Below the pieces are notes generated by a model. It was not told the origin of the DNA. It made no database searches and worked only from the letters and a program-made list of their open reading frames with translations. Positions 1 through 9,394 of a DNA stretch of 64,000 bases are shown here, in pieces (the stretch's first letter is position 1; every line of letters starts with the position of its first letter). The position numbers and the translations under genes were made by a program. The stretch spans positions 2,005,501 to 2,069,500 of the forward strand of contig CP033051.1 in NCBI GenBank assembly GCA_003667865.1, read 5' to 3'. This DNA comes from Rossellomorea marisflavi. Lineage in GTDB: Bacteria > Bacillota > Bacilli > Bacillales > Bacillaceae_B.

Positions 1-2
1 AA

Positions 3-1238
3 CAGATAGAGTGTACTGATCAACAGGGAAATTACCAGTTGTTTAAGCATCAAAGGATAGCTGCTTATAATATTAGAGAACAATTAACAACTACTCCCAA
101 AAAGGCTTTGTTACACATGCCAACTGGTGCTGGAAAAACTAGAACTGCTATGAATATTGTATCTGATCACTTTAGGAACAATGAACCAAGTGTTGTTATC
201 TGGTTAGCTGCTAGTGAAGAGTTATGTGAACAAGCAGTTGAGGAATTTGAAAAAGCATGGGGTTTCTTAGGGAATAGAGAACTAAGGGTTCATAGATTTT
301 GGGGAGGTAGGAATTTAGACCCCTTAAGCATTGACGAAGGATTTATAGTCGCAGGGTTGCCAAAAATGGTTTCTACCGCCAAAAAAAGTGGTGGTCATCA
401 ATTTATAGCTGATTTAGCTAAGAAAGTTTCATTAATAATTATAGATGAAGCTCATCAATCTGTTGCTAATACGTATAAGTTTATATTAGAGTCACTATAT
501 AACTTTGACCATGATAAGCAATTATTGGGTTTGAGTGCTACTCCTGGAAGAACCTATGATGACATTGAGCAAGATAGAGAGTTAGCAAATTTCTTCTCGA
601 AGAAGAAAGTCATTCTTGAGGTAGAAGGTTATGAGAACCCTGTAGAATACTTGGTTGACCAAGGTTATATATCGAAAGTGAACTATGTTCAATTAACTCA
701 TTCTGGTAATACATTTACTGAAAAAGATTTCTCTAACTTAAACGAAATCCCAAAAGCGGTACTAAACAAAGTTGGGGAAGATGAACAGAGAAATCTAAAA
801 ATTGTATATGAAGCAAAACGGTTAGCTGAAAGTCATAAGAGAATAATAATTTTTGCTCCATCTGTTGATGCGTCTGATAGTATAGCGTTTGTGTTAAGGA
901 TATTAGGTTATAAATCATATTCTCTTACTGGTAATACATCAACGTACAATAGAAAAAGTATTATAAACGATTTTAAAAATGATGACACCGAACCGAAGAT
1001 ACTGTGCAATTACGGAGTGTTAACGACAGGTTTTGATGCACCAAAGACAAGCGCAGCCATAATAGCTAGGCCAACAGTATCACTAGTATTATACAGTCAA
1101 ATGATAGGTAGAGCGATTAGAGGTTTGAAAGCTGGTGGAAATAGAGAGGCCGAAATTGTTACTGTTATTGATCAAGGTTTACCGGGATTTAGGTCAGTTG
1201 CAGAATCTTTTATTAATTGGGAGGATGTATGGAAATGA
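3..1238 (+). CDS. SF2 DEAD/DEAH-box helicase, 5'-truncated by window edge
   Basis: Superfamily 2 helicase/translocase. Counting from the first in-window start codon (TTG at 39), Walker A MPTGAGKT is at residues 27-34, the DEAH box at 136-139, SATP at 166-169, and a motif VI QMIGRAIRG lies near the C-terminus, so both RecA lobes are present. The frame stays open without a stop upstream of 39 to the window edge (QIECTDQQGNYQ precedes it), and no ribosome binding site precedes the TTG. The true start is therefore outside the window and an N-terminal part is missing. Its stop overlaps the next start (ATGA at 1235), so it is coupled to the GHKL ATPase and PLD genes. It is probably the motor of a DNA-targeting effector linked to the phosphorothioation genes downstream; that role is inference. 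Confidence 0.85.
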   Translation, partial: QIECTDQQGNYQLFKHQRIAAYNIREQLTTTPKKALLHMPTGAGKTRTAMNIVSDHFRNNEPSVVIWLAASEELCEQAVEEFEKAWGFLGNRELRVHRFWGGRNLDPLSIDEGFIVAGLPKMVSTAKKSGGHQFIADLAKKVSLIIIDEAHQSVANTYKFILESLYNFDHDKQLLGLSATPGRTYDDIEQDRELANFFSKKKVILEVEGYENPVEYLVDQGYISKVNYVQLTHSGNTFTEKDFSNLNEIPKAVLNKVGEDEQRNLKIVYEAKRLAESHKRIIIFAPSVDASDSIAFVLRILGYKSYSLTGNTSTYNRKSIINDFKNDDTEPKILCNYGVLTTGFDAPKTSAAIIARPTVSLVLYSQMIGRAIRGLKAGGNREAEIVTVIDQGLPGFRSVAESFINWEDVWK

Positions 1239-3070
1239 GTACTGAAATTATAGGGAATTCTTATGTACCAGCACATTTAGCTATAGAGGCAATGAGAGAT
1301 AATGGTTATAAAAATACAGCTTATGCTGTAGCTGAATTAATAGATAACTCGATACAAGCTGATAGTACATTTGTTGAATTATTATGTGCTGAAGAGGAAA
1401 TACAGCTAACTACTAGAAGGACAATGAGATTATCTCAAATAGCAATACTGGATAATGGCTTTGGAATGAACGTGGATGTGCTAGGTAAATCTTTGCAATT
1501 CGGTAATGGTACAAGGCTTAAAAGGGAAAACAGAACTGGAATGGGTAGGTTTGGTATGGGCCTTCCTGCCTCTTCTATATCACAAGGAAAACGGGTAGAG
1601 GTCTGGAGTTGGCAAAGTGGTATTGAAAATGCTCATGCAGTTGCTTTGGATATTGACGATGTTAAAAAGTATCAAAATGGAGATATGCCTACCCCTGTAA
1701 AAAAATCTATTCCTCAAATTTGGCTGGAATCTGGTACAGAGTTTGGTGAGTCTGGGACACTTGTAGTCTGGTCTAAGCTAGATAGAATGATGTGGAATAA
1801 GGGAGAGACTCTCGTAACTCATTCAGAATCACTGATAGGAAGAATGTATAGAAAATTCCTCGAAGAAGATAAAATTAAGATCAACATGAAAGTCTTTAAT
1901 ATAAATATGCCTAGCTTGGTATCACTCGAAAGACTAGCTTTACCGAATGACCCAAATTATTTAATAGCTAAAACTAGTTGTCCCGAACCATTTGATAATA
2001 CTCCTATGTTTGAACCGTATGGTGGTATTGAAAATTATGAGAAGAAATTCACTATAAATACAGATGGAGAAGATCATGATTTATTTGTTCGGCTTTCCAT
2101 ATCAAAAGACGAGGCTAGGTTGGATAATGCAGGTAATAAACCCCATGGTAAGCATGCTGCTAAAAACGTCGGTATCTCTATAGTGCGAGCAGGGAGAGAA
2201 CTAGAATTAGACCATACCTTAGTACTTAAATCTGACCCTAGAGAAAGATGGTGGGGGGTAGAGGTTGAATTTCCTCCTAGTTTAGATGAATTAATGGGAG
2301 TAACGAATAACAAACAATCTGCGAGGAATTTTTCAGATATCCTAGATATAGTAGAAGATATAGAAAAAATGCAGAAAGAAGGGAAACATATTCATCAAAT
2401 TCAAGAGGAATTTGAAGAAGAAGGAGACCCACGTGCACCATTAATTATTGTCTGTGACTATATTAATAGAAAGATTAAAGAAATGCGTAAGATTATTAAT
2501 ATGCAGAATCAAGGTGCCCGAGCTAAAAGATTTGACGAAACAAAGACAAATGAAGTTGAAAAGAAAGCTACTGACTTTACAAATGCACGAAAGCAACAAG
2601 GCCATGTTGGTGAAAGTGATAAGGACGAAAACAACCCACCTGAACAAAGAGCTAAAGATATTGAGGATGGCTTAACTAGCCAAGGAGTAAAAAAGGAAGT
2701 AGCTGAAAAAGTAGCTAGATATACAGTAGAACACAACCTAAAGTATTCTTTTACAGAACATCCGTTTGAAAGTGATGCTTTCTTCTCAGTAAGACCAAGT
2801 GGAGGGGCTATCAATATATTAATTAACCAGGAGCATCCAGCCTATTCAAGTTTAGTAGAGGTACTTTTAGATGATGGTTCAGAGACTGAAAATATAGAGG
2901 TTCTTAGAAAACGCCTTTCAAAAGCTTCAGAAGGTTTAAGGTTATTATTAGCTGCTTGGGCTAGATTTGAGGATGAGACTCCTGATGGACAACGAAAAGA
3001 CCATATCCAAGATATAAGAAAAGATTGGGGTAGAATTGCAAGGAATTTTCTTAGAAGTGATGAGGGTTAA
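1235..3070 (+). CDS. GHKL-family ATPase (HATPase domain), defence-associated
   Basis: 611-residue protein with a clear GHKL (gyrase/Hsp90/histidine kinase/MutL) ATP-binding fold at the N-terminus: N-box ELIDNSIQA at 34-42, G1 box DNGFGMN at 73-79, and G2-like GMGRFGMGLP at 102-111. There is no transmembrane segment and no kinase phosphoacceptor domain, so this is a MORC/Hsp90-like ATPase and not a sensor kinase. The C-terminal half is charged and probably helical. I chose ATG 1235 because GGGAGG at 1219-1224 is about 10 nt upstream and the ATG overlaps the helicase stop. A TTG at 1217 is in frame but lies within the ribosome binding site region. It is sandwiched between a helicase and a PLD nuclease in one operon. 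Confidence 0.85.
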   Translation: MSTEIIGNSYVPAHLAIEAMRDNGYKNTAYAVAELIDNSIQADSTFVELLCAEEEIQLTTRRTMRLSQIAILDNGFGMNVDVLGKSLQFGNGTRLKRENRTGMGRFGMGLPASSISQGKRVEVWSWQSGIENAHAVALDIDDVKKYQNGDMPTPVKKSIPQIWLESGTEFGESGTLVVWSKLDRMMWNKGETLVTHSESLIGRMYRKFLEEDKIKINMKVFNINMPSLVSLERLALPNDPNYLIAKTSCPEPFDNTPMFEPYGGIENYEKKFTINTDGEDHDLFVRLSISKDEARLDNAGNKPHGKHAAKNVGISIVRAGRELELDHTLVLKSDPRERWWGVEVEFPPSLDELMGVTNNKQSARNFSDILDIVEDIEKMQKEGKHIHQIQEEFEEEGDPRAPLIIVCDYINRKIKEMRKIINMQNQGARAKRFDETKTNEVEKKATDFTNARKQQGHVGESDKDENNPPEQRAKDIEDGLTSQGVKKEVAEKVARYTVEHNLKYSFTEHPFESDAFFSVRPSGGAINILINQEHPAYSSLVEVLLDDGSETENIEVLRKRLSKASEGLRLLLAAWARFEDETPDGQRKDHIQDIRKDWGRIARNFLRSDEG

Positions 3071-3076
3071 TCTTAA

Positions 3077-4003
3077 ATGAATATATTTGTTCATTCTGAG
3101 GATATTCTTCCTGTTCTACAAAAAGAATTAAGTGAAACAGCAGAAGATTTAATCGTAATTTCGGCATTTGTTAAACTTGACGCTTTAAAATTGTTAGATG
3201 CGCATCTATTAACGGAACCTAAAAGCAAAAGACTACTAGTTAGGTTCCGGTTAGATGATATAACTAATAAAAGTACTGACTTTAGTATAGTAGAGTACTG
3301 CTTTGAAAATGGTTGGGAGATCTTCTTTAACTTGGACTTACATTCAAAAATCCTTTTGTTTGACTCAAAAAGATTTTTATTGGGCAGTGCAAATGTTACC
3401 CTATCTGGTCTAGGTTTATCTAAGAATCCCAATATTGAGAGTATGGTTCTTGGAGTTATAGATCGTGAACAAGTAGTAAGGATAAATGAATTCTTTCTGG
3501 AATCTAAGCAAATAGATAAGAATTTATTTGAGTTGATGAAGGAAGACTTAGAATCAATGAAGATTACAAATTATAGCAGAGACGTAAAGTGGAATAAATT
3601 CATACTAGATAGTTTTAATGATATAATAGAGGTACAAAGCATATGGACTTCTGAAATGCTATTTAGTAAATCCCCCTATGATTTGTATAGTAAGGATTGC
3701 TCTTTATTAGGGGTTAGTTCTAGAGAATCAGGAGATATTGCTATCATAAAGAGTAAATTTAAAGAGCTAAAAGTTTTCAGATGGTTATCTAAATCTGTTG
3801 ATAATGAAATTTATTTTGGTGAATTAACTAAAAAATTACACTCTGCTCTTATAGATGACCCTTCCCCGTATAGGAAAGAGGTTAAAGAATTGTTATCTAA
3901 TTTAATTAACTGGATTAAAGAGTTAGAAATAGAAGAATTCGTTATAGATAAACCAAATTATTCTACTAGAATAAGAAAAATTAAAGATCGTTATAGGCAC
4001 TAG
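3077..4003 (+). CDS. Phospholipase D-like (HKD) nuclease
   Basis: 308-residue protein with one complete HKD signature: H89-x-K91-x4-D96 followed by G103-S104-x-N106. A single HKD motif suggests a dimeric active site, as in bacterial PLD nucleases such as Nuc and the BfiI restriction enzyme. The C-terminal 150 residues are unassigned. It starts 6 nt after the GHKL ATPase gene and ends in a hairpin terminator, so it is the last gene of the helicase-GHKL-PLD operon. It is the likely DNA-cleaving subunit of that trio. The trio sits directly upstream of the SspBCD-like genes, which makes SspFGH-type function plausible. I cannot assign individual F, G and H letters. Confidence 0.8.
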   Translation: MNIFVHSEDILPVLQKELSETAEDLIVISAFVKLDALKLLDAHLLTEPKSKRLLVRFRLDDITNKSTDFSIVEYCFENGWEIFFNLDLHSKILLFDSKRFLLGSANVTLSGLGLSKNPNIESMVLGVIDREQVVRINEFFLESKQIDKNLFELMKEDLESMKITNYSRDVKWNKFILDSFNDIIEVQSIWTSEMLFSKSPYDLYSKDCSLLGVSSRESGDIAIIKSKFKELKVFRWLSKSVDNEIYFGELTKKLHSALIDDPSPYRKEVKELLSNLINWIKELEIEEFVIDKPNYSTRIRKIKDRYRH

Positions 4004-4025
4004 GATTCTAGTTGCCTACTTTTTT
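3994..4025 (+). terminator. Intrinsic terminator after the PLD gene
   Basis: TAGGCACTAG, GATT loop, CTAGTTGCCTA (one bulged T), then CTTTTTT. It includes the stop codon of the PLD gene. It separates the effector-like trio from the SspBCD-like operon. A second imperfect hairpin (4035-4063) follows but has no T-run. Confidence 0.75.
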
Positions 4026-4089
4026 AACTGTATTCACCACTGGAAGGATTTCTCCAGTAGTGATTAGAAAATAATAACCTAAGGTGTAG

Positions 4090-4977
4090 GTGAGTATAGT
4101 GGGATATGGTCAACATCAGAGTTTTTATTTAAGAGATAGATGGTTAAGTAAAGCTATAAAGCCTTTGCAAGTAGATGAAAGGTTTTTTTATGATAATGAG
4201 GCTTTTGAAAAAATTGGACTAGGGAAAAATATGGTTCAGTCACTAAGATATTGGGTTGTTGCGACAAGAGTTGTTGAGGAAAGTTTTAATGAAGATAGGA
4301 AAAAAGTACACCACCTTACTACGTTTGGGGAAATTATGTATGAATATGACAAATTTGTTCAGTTAAATAGTACAGCATCCATTATACATTATCATCTTTC
4401 TAAGGATAGTGAGCCAAGTACAATGTGGTATTGGTTTTTTAATGAACTCAACCAAAATACCATCACAAAAGAAGAGTTGACCGAACTATTTTTTAACTGG
4501 GTGGAAATGAACGAAGATAAGAAAATATCTGATAAGTCCCTAAAAAGAGATATAGATTGTTTAATAAAGCTATATACAGCTGGCCAAAACACAGATGATC
4601 CTGAAGAAGTGATTCAAAGTCCATTAAATAAGCTAAAATTAGTTGAAGAGTACAAGGGGATTATACGTAAGCGGAATCCTCGTTACGACGAAATAGGATT
4701 AGCTGCATTAATGTATACACTACTAGATTATAGAGAATCTAATTCTATTGATTCAATTACTGTTACCGAGATTGCCGAAAACAAAGGTTTATGGGGGAAA
4801 ATATATAATCTTAGTAGAAGTGAAATTATAGATGCATTAACTATGCTATCTAATTTGCCAAAGTATCAATTAAATTTCGTTAGAACAAATAATTTAGACA
4901 CGATACATTTACCTGAAGTCTCATCAATAAATTTTCTAAAATTTGAGTATAAAAGAATGATGGAGGCATTAGTATGA
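4090..4977 (+). CDS. sspB: DUF4007 protein, SspB-like
   Basis: 295-residue DUF4007-type protein, recognised from its N-terminal block (YGQHQSFYLRDRWLSKA) and from its place immediately before a large ATPase and a PAPS-reductase-like gene. From what I know of SspABCD systems, SspB is the DNA-nicking component that opens a strand for sulfur insertion. This start is a GTG at 4090 with AAGGTG about 4-8 nt upstream. The stop overlaps the next start as ATGA (4974-4977), so translation is coupled. The Bacillus name sspB is also used for a small acid-soluble spore protein; the two are unrelated. Family assignment is by recognition only, with no search run. Confidence 0.75.
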   Translation: MSIVGYGQHQSFYLRDRWLSKAIKPLQVDERFFYDNEAFEKIGLGKNMVQSLRYWVVATRVVEESFNEDRKKVHHLTTFGEIMYEYDKFVQLNSTASIIHYHLSKDSEPSTMWYWFFNELNQNTITKEELTELFFNWVEMNEDKKISDKSLKRDIDCLIKLYTAGQNTDDPEEVIQSPLNKLKLVEEYKGIIRKRNPRYDEIGLAALMYTLLDYRESNSIDSITVTEIAENKGLWGKIYNLSRSEIIDALTMLSNLPKYQLNFVRTNNLDTIHLPEVSSINFLKFEYKRMMEALV

Positions 4978-7900
4978 TTACGCTTGAAAACAAGAACTTT
5001 ACGTCAAGTGTGAATGTGAAGTTTGATATTGGAAAACAAGAATACTTTAACAGATACTTACCTACTCCATCTCATGCTGATGCAATTTTAGGTATGCTTA
5101 AAGGATTTAATAATAGTGACACAAGACATGCACACATAGTGGTAGGTCCATATGGAACTGGAAAATCACTTTTAGGTACAATTCTTGGCGGACTAGCTTC
5201 AAAGAATATAAATAGTACTGCATATAATATTCTTACTAATAAATTTAAAAATGTTGATGACAATATATTTCAAGAATTAGAGAAAGTTAGAGAAACAGAA
5301 TATAAGTACTTACCAATAATATTAAATGGAAACGAAGGAAGTTTTAGACAAGCAATTATTTCTGCTATTACTAGAACAATTAATGAGCATAACATAGATA
5401 TTACAGTCCCAGGACTTGTTAGTAATATACTTGCTACAGTAGATCTATGGGAGAATGAGTATCCAAAGACATTCAAAACATTTAAAAAGATTCTCTCGGA
5501 GAGTAATAAGGATTTAGAGTTATGGAGACTTAATATCCAAACTCAAGACAATGAAGAAATCACTTGGTTTAAAGAAGTGTTCCCAAGCCTCTCTTCAGGT
5601 GCACAGTTTCATGTGGACTACAATGATGATTTTATTGAACAAGTAAAACATGTTTTAGATGAGCTTAATGATAGGAAAATTGGATTGTTTATAATATATG
5701 ATGAATTTGGACGATTCCTACAAAGTTTAGGTTCAAGTGAAATTAATCGCACAATGCAGGATCTTCAAGATCTTGCGGAACTTTCTGACCATTACTTAGG
5801 TTCATTACATCTTCTTTTTATTACTCATAAAAATTTGAGACAATACTTCTTAAAATTTGAAGAGGAATATCAGAATGAGTTTCAAAGAATAGAAAAAAGG
5901 TTTCAACTCTATCATATCAATAGTGATAGTAATACTTTTATTAGATTAACAGACTCTGTAGTTTCGTCTCTACAAATTAAAGAAGAAACTTTGGTTGATG
6001 TAAACGAATGTAAGACAATGTTACGAAAGTATCCTTTGTTCCCTAGTTTAAACCAAGTTGAGATTGAAGAGCTAGTTATTAAAGGGTGTTATCCTATACA
6101 TCCTGTTACTCTGTTCTTGTTACCAAAATTATCGAACTTACTTGCGCAAAATGAGAGAACCTTATTTACTTTTTTAGAAAGTAACGACAAAGGTGGATTA
6201 TTAGAACACCTAAGGTTCTCAAATGAATATTACCTTCCAAGCTCATTATTTGAGTTCTTTTTTATCAATCAAAGTGAAATAGATTTAAATCAAGACAGTA
6301 TGTCTGTACTGGATCTATATAATAGACTATCCAGAAGTGTTCCTGTACTTTCAGTTGAAAACTCGAATAGCCTTCCAGATTTAATCGTGAAATTCATTAC
6401 ATTATGGAATGTGTCAGGCTTGCAATCTACAATTAAGTTGACAGATGAATTTCTTTCTTTTGCTTTAAGTGTAAAACCAGAATTCTTAGACGAAGCTCTT
6501 AAACAGTTAACGAACTATAAAGCAATACGTTTTAACAGAATTCAAGGTTACTGGGAATTATATGAAGGTAGTGCAATAGATGTTGATTCATATATTACTA
6601 AAAAAATGCAAGAAACTGCACTTTCACGTCATGAAAAAGTAACTGTTTTAGAGGAAAATTCTTATAAAAAGTATTATCTATCAAATGACTATAATGATCA
6701 GAAAAGTATGACCCGCTTTGCTGCTGTAAATTATGTTTTAAGTGGGGATATTATAAATGGTAAGTTCGATAGTGTAAGCATAAGAGAAAATAAAAATGCT
6801 GATGCTCTGCTTAATTATGTAGTATTAGAAGACTCCATTCACTTACACGAAATAAAGAGTATACTAGAGAAGTGGGAAGATAAGCAATCAATCTTCTGTA
6901 TACCATCGAGTCAATTTAAGAATATTGATGCGTCTTTATTATCTTTTAGAATAGTTGAGAGCTTATTAAGTGATGAGGAATTCTTAAAACAAGATTCTAA
7001 GTTGATAGAAGAGTTACATTTGAAGAAGGAAGACATATCTTATGAGATTCAAAACTATATAAATGTTTTTACTTCATTTGACAATGGTCTAACCTGGATA
7101 AATGGAGAACTTGATAACCATAAGAGAATAAAGAATAGTATTGTATTTGAGAGATTTTTATCCTCATTAATGTTTAAAATCTATCCGCTAACTCCAGAGG
7201 TAAGAAATGATTCTTTTAATAGAAGAAAAATAAATGGAATACAGAAAAGAGCAGGATTTAAAGTCATAGACAATATCATTAACCATCCTTATGAAGATGA
7301 TATCGGTATAGAAGGTAATGGGCCAGATTATTTAATTTATGCAACTCTAATTAAAAATAACGGACTTAACTTGAAATCATTAGACAATGTTAGTTCAACT
7401 GAACTTGCGTCTCTAAGAATGGACCTATTAAACTACATTGAGAAAAATCCGGTAAGCCGTTTTGATAACTTAACAACTATAATGTCTTCTGCTCCATATG
7501 GAATAAGAAAACCATTAATTCCTATCATATTAGTAGCCCTTTTAAGGGATAAATGGGATCAGATTATGTTTTACAGAAATGATATGTATGTCTCTGGTAT
7601 CGATGGTGAAACACTTTATGAAATAGAAGAAAATGCTATTGACTATGAATACAGATATTATAATTATGACGACAGTTATAATGCATTTTTTGATAGACTC
7701 AGTGATACTTTTGGAGATTACGCACACGAACAATCCCTTAGTAAACCTAAACCAATAATGTTAAGTAGTGCTTTCCTAAGCTGGTTAAGGGGGCTACCAA
7801 GATATGTGCAAATCACTTCCAATCTAGAAGAGAACCTGTTAAGTTTTAAAGAGTTAGTTAGAAAAAGTGAAGTGAATCCACAGTACTTTATAGATTCATT

Positions 7901-8429
7901 ATACCAGCAGTTTGGAAATGACCTGGACGTATTACTTGAGTACAAAAATGAGCTAGAGTCCAGTATGGAAAAACATATTAGTGAAGTAAAGGACTTTGTA
8001 TTATCAACTCTAGGTAAAAAAAGTTATAAAGAGTTAGTGGATTGGGCAGAACAGCATGATTCTTATAATAAGAAGACCAATCCTTTGTTAAAGAGCTTAC
8101 TTCAGTTAAAGGAAAACAAGTGGATTGAAGATTTAGCCTTTAAATTAGTAGGAGTATCAATTTACGAGTGGTCAGACACTACAAATAATATGTTCAAACA
8201 GCAGCTGCAAATAGAAATCAATAAGATTTATGAAAATGACCTAAATATGGACCATATTGAACTTTCAATTAATGGGGTACAGAAGGTAATAACTAAAGGA
8301 AGTCTATCTACAAAGTCTGAAACTATTTATAATAATGTAAAACGTATGATTAATAACGCTGGTAGAAACGTCCCTAAAAACGAGATTGAGAATATTGTAT
8401 TCAAATTACTAGAAGAATTTGTAGAATGA
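4974..8429 (+). CDS. sspC: Large P-loop ATPase, SspC-like
   Basis: 1151-residue ATPase with Walker A GPYGTGKS at 58-65 and a Walker B-like hydrophobic strand ending IYDEFGR at 241-247. The remaining 900 residues have no motif I recognise. It overlaps the DUF4007 gene by 4 nt and is followed 10 nt later by the PAPS-reductase-like gene, so the three are one operon. Position between SspB-like and SspD-like partners identifies it as the SspC-type ATPase of a DNA phosphorothioation system. Its low-GC, AAT/ATA-rich codon use matches the rest of the island. Alternative: a BREX-type large ATPase, but no BREX methylase or PglZ is present. Confidence 0.7.
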   Translation: MITLENKNFTSSVNVKFDIGKQEYFNRYLPTPSHADAILGMLKGFNNSDTRHAHIVVGPYGTGKSLLGTILGGLASKNINSTAYNILTNKFKNVDDNIFQELEKVRETEYKYLPIILNGNEGSFRQAIISAITRTINEHNIDITVPGLVSNILATVDLWENEYPKTFKTFKKILSESNKDLELWRLNIQTQDNEEITWFKEVFPSLSSGAQFHVDYNDDFIEQVKHVLDELNDRKIGLFIIYDEFGRFLQSLGSSEINRTMQDLQDLAELSDHYLGSLHLLFITHKNLRQYFLKFEEEYQNEFQRIEKRFQLYHINSDSNTFIRLTDSVVSSLQIKEETLVDVNECKTMLRKYPLFPSLNQVEIEELVIKGCYPIHPVTLFLLPKLSNLLAQNERTLFTFLESNDKGGLLEHLRFSNEYYLPSSLFEFFFINQSEIDLNQDSMSVLDLYNRLSRSVPVLSVENSNSLPDLIVKFITLWNVSGLQSTIKLTDEFLSFALSVKPEFLDEALKQLTNYKAIRFNRIQGYWELYEGSAIDVDSYITKKMQETALSRHEKVTVLEENSYKKYYLSNDYNDQKSMTRFAAVNYVLSGDIINGKFDSVSIRENKNADALLNYVVLEDSIHLHEIKSILEKWEDKQSIFCIPSSQFKNIDASLLSFRIVESLLSDEEFLKQDSKLIEELHLKKEDISYEIQNYINVFTSFDNGLTWINGELDNHKRIKNSIVFERFLSSLMFKIYPLTPEVRNDSFNRRKINGIQKRAGFKVIDNIINHPYEDDIGIEGNGPDYLIYATLIKNNGLNLKSLDNVSSTELASLRMDLLNYIEKNPVSRFDNLTTIMSSAPYGIRKPLIPIILVALLRDKWDQIMFYRNDMYVSGIDGETLYEIEENAIDYEYRYYNYDDSYNAFFDRLSDTFGDYAHEQSLSKPKPIMLSSAFLSWLRGLPRYVQITSNLEENLLSFKELVRKSEVNPQYFIDSLYQQFGNDLDVLLEYKNELESSMEKHISEVKDFVLSTLGKKSYKELVDWAEQHDSYNKKTNPLLKSLLQLKENKWIEDLAFKLVGVSIYEWSDTTNNMFKQQLQIEINKIYENDLNMDHIELSINGVQKVITKGSLSTKSETIYNNVKRMINNAGRNVPKNEIENIVFKLLEEFVE

Positions 8430-8439
8430 GGTGTTACTA

Positions 8440-9240
8440 ATGGACAGAAAACCAGTTCATGTTGCTATGTTTAGCGGAGGAGCTGCAAGTGCCTATGTAG
8501 CCTATCAGATGGTGCTAACACACGGTAAGGAAAATTGTATATTATTTTTCACAAATACTCTTTGGGAAGATGAAGATAATTATAGGTTTATGGATGAGGT
8601 TGCAGATTACATTGGTTTAGAAATTACAGAAAGAATAGATGGGAGAACTCCAGAGGAGGTCTTTTATGATTATCGCTTTTTAGGAAATTCAAGATTAGCA
8701 AAATGTTCTGAGGAATTAAAAGTTTATCAAACCATTACATTCTTAGAAGAATTAAGAGATGAGAAGAATCTTGAACCGATATTATACTTTGGGATTGGTC
8801 CGCACGAGAAACATCGAGCTGATAACCTTAGAGATTTCTATGAGCATCGACCTATTGAGCCAATTGAAACAAGATTTCCTATGATTGAGACATTTAGAGC
8901 AGACTTAGATGCAAAAGGAATAATACAAAACGAGTGGGGAATTAAGCTACCTCGAATGTATGAATTAGGCTTCACTCATGCGAATTGTGGAGGTAGATGT
9001 GTTAGAGGTGGATTTGCCCATTACGCTCAATTATATAAAGTGTGGCCAGATCGTTATAATGAACAAGAAGAAATGGAAGAAAACTTCAGAAAACATTTTG
9101 AGAAACATGTATCAATATTAAAAAAAGACGGTAAACCATATACACTGAAAGAGTATCGTGAAACAATGGATCGTGAGGGAATTGAAAGATTTTTGAATGC
9201 TCCAGATGACACTGTACCTTGTGTATGCTCTTTTTCATAG
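8440..9240 (+). CDS. sspD: PAPS reductase/PP-loop family protein, SspD-like (DndC-related)
   Basis: 266-residue adenine nucleotide alpha-hydrolase. The PP-loop FSGGAASAY is at residues 11-19. Cysteines that could carry sulfur or a cluster include C89, C183 and C187 (NCGGRC) and a C-terminal CVC. DndC and SspD belong to this family and activate the DNA backbone with ATP for sulfur replacement. A normal sulfate-assimilation role is unlikely because no cys genes are nearby. I chose ATG 8440: GAGGTG at 8428-8433 is a good ribosome binding site 6 nt away, whereas an in-frame GTG at 8431 lies inside it. Last gene of the SspBCD-like operon; a hairpin terminator begins at its stop codon. Confidence 0.8.
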   Translation: MDRKPVHVAMFSGGAASAYVAYQMVLTHGKENCILFFTNTLWEDEDNYRFMDEVADYIGLEITERIDGRTPEEVFYDYRFLGNSRLAKCSEELKVYQTITFLEELRDEKNLEPILYFGIGPHEKHRADNLRDFYEHRPIEPIETRFPMIETFRADLDAKGIIQNEWGIKLPRMYELGFTHANCGGRCVRGGFAHYAQLYKVWPDRYNEQEEMEENFRKHFEKHVSILKKDGKPYTLKEYRETMDREGIERFLNAPDDTVPCVCSFS

Positions 9241-9263
9241 CTCCTTAACAAGGGGCTTTTTTC
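9239..9263 (+). terminator. Intrinsic terminator after sspD-like gene
   Basis: AGCTCCTT, AAC loop, AAGGGGCT followed by six T. It starts within the stop codon of the preceding gene. Confidence 0.8.
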
Positions 9264-9351
9264 TTTATGTGTTTTTATGATTTTTTTTAAGAAGAATGAT
9301 ACTTTAAAAAATTCAAAGCTAATAAGATTTTTAAAAACCTACTTTTTATTG

Positions 9352-9357
9352 TATAAT
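9352..9357 (+). promoter_or_regulatory. Putative -10 box for the sspE-like gene
   Basis: A consensus TATAAT lies 37 nt upstream of the GTG start, in a very AT-rich stretch after the terminator. No convincing -35 box is visible 16-18 nt upstream, so the assignment is tentative. It does fit separate transcription of the effector. Confidence 0.35.
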
Positions 9358-9394
9358 TTACAGAAAATGAGAGAAATGGTTGGGAGGATCAGGA

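Noticed and set aside
4974-8429. BREX system large ATPase
   Set aside because: No PglX methylase, PglZ or BrxL-type gene nearby; DUF4007 and PP-loop partners fit Ssp better.
8440-9240. Assimilatory PAPS reductase
   Set aside because: No sulfate-assimilation genes nearby; context and cysteine layout fit the DndC/SspD branch.
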